Position numbers and translations under genes: made by a program. This document shows, piece after piece, positions 59,538 through 64,000 of a stretch of 64,000 nucleotides of DNA (position 1 is its first letter; the number at the start of each line of letters is the position of its first letter). The stretch comes from CAVPXC01 sp963709505 (lineage in GTDB: Bacteria > Chloroflexota > Anaerolineae > JAAEKA01), in NCBI GenBank assembly GCA_963709505.1, contig CAVPXC010000008.1, forward strand, positions 1-64,000, written 5' to 3'. A model generated the notes under the pieces. It ran no database searches. It saw only the letters and a list, made by a program, of their open reading frames with translations, and was not told where the DNA came from.

Positions 59538-60788
59538 ATGCGTGTTCTAGCAATGATCCTAGCCGGCGGCCCCAGTATGGCGCTTAGTATCTTGACTGCC
59601 GAGCGCGCCGAGCCGGCCATTCCTTTTGGCGGCAAGTATCGCATTATCGACTTTTCGCTGTCGAATTGTGTCAACTCCGGCATTTACAACGTGGCGGTGT
59701 TGACGCAGTACAAGCCGCGTTCGCTCAACGATCACATCGGCAACGGCAAGCCTTGGGACCTGGACCGGGCCGTGGGCGGCGTCCGGCTGTTGCAGCCGTA
59801 CATCAGCGGGGAAAACGAGGTGGGAGCCTGGCAGCGGGGCACGGCGGATGCGGTGCGCTTCAATCTGGACTTCATCCAGGAGCATAGCGTCGACACCTTG
59901 CTCGTCCTGGCAGGCGATCACATCTACAAGATGGATTATCGCCCCATGTTGCGCTTCCACGAGCAGAATAACGCCGACTGTACCATCGCAGTGCGGCCGG
60001 TCAGTCCGCATGACACCTATCGCTTTGGTATGGTTGGCGCGGACACGATCGGCCGGGTGACTCGCTTCGAGGAGAAGCCACGGCGGACGCAAAGCCGGTT
60101 GGCCTCGATGGGTATCTATGCGTTTCGAAGCCAGGCACTGGTCGATTGGGTCACCGGCGCGGGTGCCGCCGATGTCGACTTTGGTCGTCACGTAGTGCCC
60201 AACATGCTCAAGGCCGGCAGGTCACTGATGGCCTATAGCTTCGACGGTTACTGGATGGACGCTGGCACGGTTCAGGCGTATTGGGAGGCCAATATGGCGC
60301 TGCTGGCCGAAACGCCGGCATTGGACATGTACGACCCCGATTGGGTGATTCACACACGCAGCGAGCAACTGGCTCCGGCGTTCACCGGCCCACAAGCGCA
60401 GGTCGACGGCAGCCTGCTGTGCGATGGATGTCGAGTTTTTGGTCGCGTGATGCGATCGATCATCGGCCCGGGCGCGGTGGTCGAGGTAGGCGCTGAGGTC
60501 AGCGATTCGATCGTCATGAACAACACGGTGATCGGCGAGGGTGCCCGAGTCGAGCGTTCGATCGTGGATAAACGCGTGATCATCGGCGCGGGTTCCGTCT
60601 TGGGTTGGGGCGACGACAACACGCCCAACCGCGCGATGCCCAATAACTTAAACACCGGCATCACGTTGGTTGGCAGAGGCGCCCAGGTTCCGCCCGGCAT
60701 CAAAATAGGTCGCAACGTGGTCATCCGGCCACGCGTCACCGCGGCCGTCTACCCGCCGGAGTTCGTTGCCAGCGGCGATACACTATAG
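59538..60788 (+). CDS. GlgC paralog with altered catalytic loop (GlgD-like)
   Basis: The 416-residue protein is close to the upstream GlgC over its length (GKYRIIDFSLSNCVNSGIYN, GDHIYKMDYRPMLRFHEQNN) and keeps the beta-helix. The phosphate-binding loop differs: GGPSMALSILTAERAEPAIP replaces GGAGTRL...RAKPSVP, so the catalytic arginine and lysine are lost. This pattern recalls GlgD, the non-catalytic partner in Bacillota that activates GlgC in a mixed tetramer. Such a role here is inference. ATG 59538 with AAGGAG is the start; the frame is open further upstream through the repeats. Confidence 0.85.
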   Translation: MRVLAMILAGGPSMALSILTAERAEPAIPFGGKYRIIDFSLSNCVNSGIYNVAVLTQYKPRSLNDHIGNGKPWDLDRAVGGVRLLQPYISGENEVGAWQRGTADAVRFNLDFIQEHSVDTLLVLAGDHIYKMDYRPMLRFHEQNNADCTIAVRPVSPHDTYRFGMVGADTIGRVTRFEEKPRRTQSRLASMGIYAFRSQALVDWVTGAGAADVDFGRHVVPNMLKAGRSLMAYSFDGYWMDAGTVQAYWEANMALLAETPALDMYDPDWVIHTRSEQLAPAFTGPQAQVDGSLLCDGCRVFGRVMRSIIGPGAVVEVGAEVSDSIVMNNTVIGEGARVERSIVDKRVIIGAGSVLGWGDDNTPNRAMPNNLNTGITLVGRGAQVPPGIKIGRNVVIRPRVTAAVYPPEFVASGDTL

Positions 60789-60836
60789 GTCGGTTTTCGC
60801 TACACCGGTTGAAGGACTCACGCAAAGGAGCGTCAC

Positions 60837-61115
60837 ATGGTCAACGCAATCGTTCTCGTCAACGTCGATCGCGGTCACGTCAACGACATCGCCGAGAAAC
60901 TGGTCGATCTCGAAGGCGTCACAGAGGTGTTTTCGGTCGCCGGCCGCTATGACCTGGCAGCTATTTTGAGGTCGGCCACGAACGAGCGTATCGCCCAGCT
61001 CGTTACAAGGCACATCATGGACATGGAGCACATCACCCATACCGAGACGCTGATGGCGTTCCAGGCCTATTCGAAGTACGATCTGGAGGCGATGTTCTCG
61101 ATTGGTTTGGAGTAG
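60837..61115 (+). CDS. Stand-alone Lrp/AsnC ligand-binding (RAM) domain protein
   Basis: The 92-residue protein consists only of the effector-binding RAM domain of Lrp/AsnC regulators (IVLVNVDRGHVNDIAEKLVD, VAGRYDLAAILRS, TLMAFQAYSKYDLEAMFSIG) without a DNA-binding domain. Such proteins form octamers or decamers and bind amino acids. It follows the GlgC pair on the same strand after 48 bases. Its stop codon is one base away from the convergent CoxE-like gene. Confidence 0.85.
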   Translation: MVNAIVLVNVDRGHVNDIAEKLVDLEGVTEVFSVAGRYDLAAILRSATNERIAQLVTRHIMDMEHITHTETLMAFQAYSKYDLEAMFSIGLE

Positions 61116-61116
61116 C

Positions 61117-62493
61117 TCACGCAACCAACATCCGATCCACCGCGATCATCAACTGCGCCAGGTTGCCCACCTCGAAGACCCGGTCGACGACCGGCACGTA
61201 TTTGAGCATGTCGCTGTCGCCGGTGCCCCACATTGTCGGCGGCTCCGGGTTCAGCCAGATGACGCGCTTGGAGCGGCGCTGGATCTCCTGCATCAGGTCC
61301 AGGCGCGGGTCATTGTAGTTGTTGCGTCCGTCGCCCAGGAAAATCACCGTGGTGCGATGGTCGACGGCGTCCATAAAGCGCTTGTTGAAGGTGTCGAGGC
61401 TATAGCCCAGGTCGGTGCTGTAGTAGCCAGGCGGCAATTGGTTGAGAACCCGTTCCACGGCCTGTTGCACCGGCAACTCGCTAAAGGCCGGGCTGACCTC
61501 TTCCATATCACCGATGAAGGCGAAGCTGCGGGCGCGGCCGACCTGGTCCTGCAGCTCGTAGAGCAACGTCAACATGAACTCAGCGCAATGGCGCATCGAC
61601 GTGCTGACGTCGCAAATCAGCGCCAGCTTAGGCTTGAGGTGCCGGTGCTTGTGGCGGATCTCGATCGGCACACCGCCGTAGCGCTGGCTGGCGCGGATCG
61701 TACCTTTTGCATCCAGCACGCCGGTCTTACCCCGTTTCTGTCGCAGGGCCATCCGGCTGCGCAACATGGCCGCCAGCCGCTGCACCTGTTTGCGCAGCTC
61801 TGCTGCCTCCGCGTCGCTCAAATAGCGGAACGGCCGGTTCATTAAATCCGGGCCGGCCTCAGGGCGTCCCTCTTCGGCCATGTTCCGGGCGATGCTGGAG
61901 CCGGCGAAGCGGGAGAGCTGCTCCTCGATAGCGTCCATGTTGCCTTGGACCATTTCCTGCAGCCGCTCCAGCGTCTCGCGGTTCATGCCGAGTTGGTTGA
62001 GTGTCTGCCAGAGTTCCTCCATGGCGTCTCGCACCTGGGGCATACCGAGGGCGCGCCGCATGCGCTGCGCCATCCACTCGCTCAAGGCAGGGTGGTCCGC
62101 GTTGCGCAAGCCCACCAACTGGCCGAGTTGATCCAACTCCTCCTGCGTGAGCGGCTCGCCTTGCAGCAGACGCTGCAGCATGTCGCGCAGCTTTCCGGTA
62201 AACTGCCGGATGGCCTCGGCCAGCAAGTCCATCTCGTCGGGGCTCAGGTCCTCGGTCACATTGGACATGGGCGGCGGCACATCGCTGCCAAAATACATGG
62301 GGAACAGCTCGTCGAAGGTCGGCACGTCCTGTGCTTCCTTGACCAGCGTCGCGCGCAGCGCAACGCGAAAACGCTCGCGGTCCTGCACGCCCAGGGCTTC
62401 GACCGCGCGGAAAGCATCGGCGCTCTCGGCGATGGAGATGCGGACGCCGGCTGAGCGGAGGCCGGCTATGAAATCGATGATTCGTTGTTCCAT
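61117..62493 (-). CDS. VWA-domain CoxE-like protein
   Basis: The 458-residue protein has a long helical N-terminal half (residues ~1-260) and a von Willebrand A domain (~280-458) with the MIDAS motif DVSTS in LALICDVSTSMRH, plus FLGDGRNNYNDPR. Proteins of this type work with a MoxR AAA+ ATPase to insert metals or remodel a partner enzyme. The MoxR gene lies upstream with a 3-base gap. The usual client (for example a CO or methanol dehydrogenase) is not in the window. Confidence 0.9.
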   Translation of the reverse strand: MEQRIIDFIAGLRSAGVRISIAESADAFRAVEALGVQDRERFRVALRATLVKEAQDVPTFDELFPMYFGSDVPPPMSNVTEDLSPDEMDLLAEAIRQFTGKLRDMLQRLLQGEPLTQEELDQLGQLVGLRNADHPALSEWMAQRMRRALGMPQVRDAMEELWQTLNQLGMNRETLERLQEMVQGNMDAIEEQLSRFAGSSIARNMAEEGRPEAGPDLMNRPFRYLSDAEAAELRKQVQRLAAMLRSRMALRQKRGKTGVLDAKGTIRASQRYGGVPIEIRHKHRHLKPKLALICDVSTSMRHCAEFMLTLLYELQDQVGRARSFAFIGDMEEVSPAFSELPVQQAVERVLNQLPPGYYSTDLGYSLDTFNKRFMDAVDHRTTVIFLGDGRNNYNDPRLDLMQEIQRRSKRVIWLNPEPPTMWGTGDSDMLKYVPVVDRVFEVGNLAQLMIAVDRMLVA

Positions 62494-62496
62494 GGC

Positions 62497-63459
62497 TCAA
62501 TTCAATCCGCGATACATCCGTCCCGGCTTATCCTTCCCCTCCTCGCCCGAGCCGGTCAGCCGGCCGGAGGAGAGGGCGCGGCGGGCGCGCTGGATATCGG
62601 CTTCGTGCTTGAGCAGCACGGTGAGCGTGTTCTCAACCGTGGCTTTGTCCAGGCTACTGGCGTTGAGCATCAGGAGCGCCTTGGCCCAGTCGAGCGTTTC
62701 GCTGACGCTGGGGCGCTTCTTCAGGTCGAGCTCGCGCAACTTATGCACCAGCGCCACGGCTTCGTTCGCCAGTTTGGGGGCCAGATCCGGCACTTTGAGC
62801 CGCACGATCTTTAGCTCGGCTTCCATGTTGGGGTAGTCGACGAACAAATACAGGCAGCGGCGCTTGAGCGCCTCGCTCAGCTCGCGAGTGTTGTTGGAGG
62901 TCAGCAGCACCCCGGGGATGTGTTTGGCCTGCAACGTGCCCAGCTCAGGAATACTGACCTGGAAGTCGCTCAGCATCTCCAGCAGAAAGGCCTCGAACTC
63001 CGGGTCCGTGCGGTCGACCTCGTCGATCAGCAGAATAGTCGGCTCGTCGCTGCGGATCGCCTGAAGCAGTGGGCGGGCCAGCAGGAATCGCTCCGAGAAG
63101 AAGACATCCTCTTCCGCCGCCAGCCGGTCCGCGGCCTCGCCGAGGGAGCGGGAATCGGACAACACCTCGGAAAGCTTATCACGCAGGAGCTGGGTGTACA
63201 GCATCTGCTTGGCGTACTCCCATTCGTAGAGCGCCTTGGTTTCGTCCAGTCCCTCGTAACACTGCATGCGGATCAGCTCTTGACCCGTGGCCGCGGCCCA
63301 AGCCTTGCCCAGCTCGGTCTTGCCTACGCCGGCGGGCCCTTCGGCTAGAATTGGCTTGCCCAGGCGATGGGCGAGGAAGAGCACGGTCGCGATCTCGTCG
63401 GTGGCGATGTATTGCTGCTCAGCGAGCGCTGTTCTGACGTCGTCGATGCTGTTGAACAT
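62497..63459 (-). CDS. MoxR-family AAA+ ATPase
   Basis: The 320-residue protein has Walker A GPAGVGKTE (residues 41-49), Walker B TILLIDEVDR near 140, and sensor SNNTRELSEALKRRCLYLFV. The start ATG 63459 is preferred because AAAGGA precedes it; an in-frame GTG at 63477 has none. MoxR proteins act as chaperones with VWA partners, here the CoxE-like protein encoded 3 bases downstream. The frame is intact. Confidence 0.93.
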   Translation of the reverse strand: MFNSIDDVRTALAEQQYIATDEIATVLFLAHRLGKPILAEGPAGVGKTELGKAWAAATGQELIRMQCYEGLDETKALYEWEYAKQMLYTQLLRDKLSEVLSDSRSLGEAADRLAAEEDVFFSERFLLARPLLQAIRSDEPTILLIDEVDRTDPEFEAFLLEMLSDFQVSIPELGTLQAKHIPGVLLTSNNTRELSEALKRRCLYLFVDYPNMEAELKIVRLKVPDLAPKLANEAVALVHKLRELDLKKRPSVSETLDWAKALLMLNASSLDKATVENTLTVLLKHEADIQRARRALSSGRLTGSGEEGKDKPGRMYRGLN

Positions 63460-63577
63460 AGTGAGGTCCTTTCGCACTGGTTAAACGTAATTGTGCGTCA
63501 AAAGCGTCATGGATGCCGTGAGGAGTCATCCTGTTTACGTACTTTCCTAACTTATCCCCCAGGCCGGCGAGATGCGC

Positions 63578-63606
63578 TTGCCAGAAATGAAGCCGACGGT
63601 TATAAT
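63578..63606 (+). promoter_or_regulatory. Promoter of the DUF4160/DUF2442 pair
   Basis: TTGCCA (63578-63583), a 17-base spacer and a perfect TATAAT (63601-63606) lie 69 bases before the DUF4160 start codon. Confidence 0.75.
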
Positions 63607-63674
63607 CGGCTTGCAGAGATTGCGTCACGGCTGACGTGATTCGAGCGGATTTTCAGAGGGAGGAACCAAACAAC

Positions 63675-63914
63675 ATGCCAACGATACTTCGAGTTGGACG
63701 CTATAGCTTCTACTTTTTCTCAAACGAGGGTTTGGAGCCTGCACACATCCACGTCAAAGCCGGTGGCGATCAGGCCAAGTTTTGGCTGGATCCCGTTAGC
63801 TTGGCAGCAAATTACGGCTTTAGAGGACATGAACTAACCGACATTGAGTGAATTGTCCGAGAGCGGCGTGCTTTCTTTCTGGAGGCCTGGTATGAACACC
63901 GTGATGAAAGCTAA
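63675..63914 (+). CDS. DUF4160 protein with an in-frame TGA
   Basis: The sequence MPTILRVGRYSFYFFSNEGL, then PAHIHVKAGGDQAKFWLD, is the DUF4160 signature. The frame meets TGA at 63849-63851 and continues unchanged for 21 codons (IVRERRAFFLEAWYEHRDES), which is the normal C-terminal helix, to TAA at 63914. CGA to TGA would explain the stop. DUF4160 and DUF2442 genes are usually paired, and a toxin-antitoxin role has been suggested for them. Whether the truncated protein works is unknown. Confidence 0.8.
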
Positions 63915-64000
63915 ATCTACAATACGGAAGGCTTATGTCCCAAAGACTGCATTGGCCAGGTCGGTGGAATTCGATTCTAGCATGATGCATGTCTTCTTAA
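63904..64000 (+). CDS. DUF2442 protein (3' partial)
   Basis: From ATG 63904 (or 63892) the frame is open to the window end and reads YVPKTALARSVEFDSSMMHV, the N-terminal strand pair of DUF2442. It overlaps the end of the DUF4160 gene, as in other genomes. Confidence 0.65.
   Translation, partial: MKAKSTIRKAYVPKTALARSVEFDSSMMHVFL

Noticed and set aside
63849..63851. Selenocysteine at the TGA of DUF4160
   Set aside because: DUF4160 has arginine, not cysteine, at this point in relatives as far as known, and no SECIS-like hairpin follows closely. A CGA to TGA change is simpler.

Overview
This 64 kb window (roughly 60% GC, standard stop codons) looks like chromosome from a free-living, respiring bacterium, most likely a Chloroflexota (Anaerolineae/Caldilineae-like) metagenome-assembled genome. 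That taxonomic reading is inference. It rests on the gene mix: ADP-forming acyl-CoA synthetase, a b6-type cytochrome b fused to subunit IV with a three-heme cytochrome c, very large SdrD-type surface proteins, many ribbon-helix-helix and toxin-antitoxin genes, and GlgC paralogs. No rRNA, phage, IS transposase or CRISPR array was seen.

Layout. 1-3.6 kb: a truncated TolB-type propeller protein and an acyl-CoA synthetase. 3.7-9.5 kb: two tRNA-Ala genes, a leucine T-box leader, a decayed LAGLIDADG endonuclease on the opposite strand, a small ribbon-helix-helix gene overlapping leuS, leuS and trmB. 9.5-13.6 kb: a PD-(D/E)XK-like protein, an NAD-dependent epimerase, a fused ATP sulfurylase/APS kinase and tRNA-Arg. 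14-18.4 kb: a secreted phospholipase-D-like protein, a metallophosphoesterase, a four-helix-bundle/LOG fusion and a HicBA pair. 18.7-23 kb: two unrelated types of prolyl-tRNA synthetase separated by a VapBC pair. 23-28.7 kb: a membrane glycosyltransferase, a methyltransferase, a REC-histidine kinase with its NarL-type regulator and a ribbon-helix-helix protein. 28.8-46.8 kb: two surface proteins (about 1,150 and 4,200 residues) with the same C-terminal membrane tail, flanking an Rpn/DUF4351-like protein. 47-50.6 kb: a MITE and the cytochrome bc genes. 50.8-57.9 kb: two lipoproteins, an rRNA methyltransferase, an EamA transporter, mscL and a FemAB-like ligase. 58-64 kb: a GlgC pair, a stand-alone RAM domain, a MoxR/CoxE pair and a DUF4160/DUF2442 pair.

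Two properties run through the whole window. First, many intergenic regions hold hairpins built from 7-12 bp words repeated in tandem and then copied as the reverse complement (leuS-trmB, epimerase-sat, around the metallophosphoesterase, before both glgC genes, and inside the leucine T-box). Similar words also lie in frame inside several coding sequences. Second, about 25 single-base frameshifts interrupt otherwise good genes, including essential ones (leuS, proS, trmB). Several lie in homopolymers, so many are probably sequencing or assembly errors. I annotate the restored gene spans and say where the frame breaks. Four in-frame stop codons are a separate class, and each can be explained by one C-to-T change.

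The leads I rate highest are the inverted short-repeat hairpins (especially the one inside the T-box), the leucine T-box separated from leuS by a dead homing endonuclease, the ribbon-helix-helix gene coupled to leuS, the two ProRS types side by side, and the shared C-terminal tail on the giant surface proteins.
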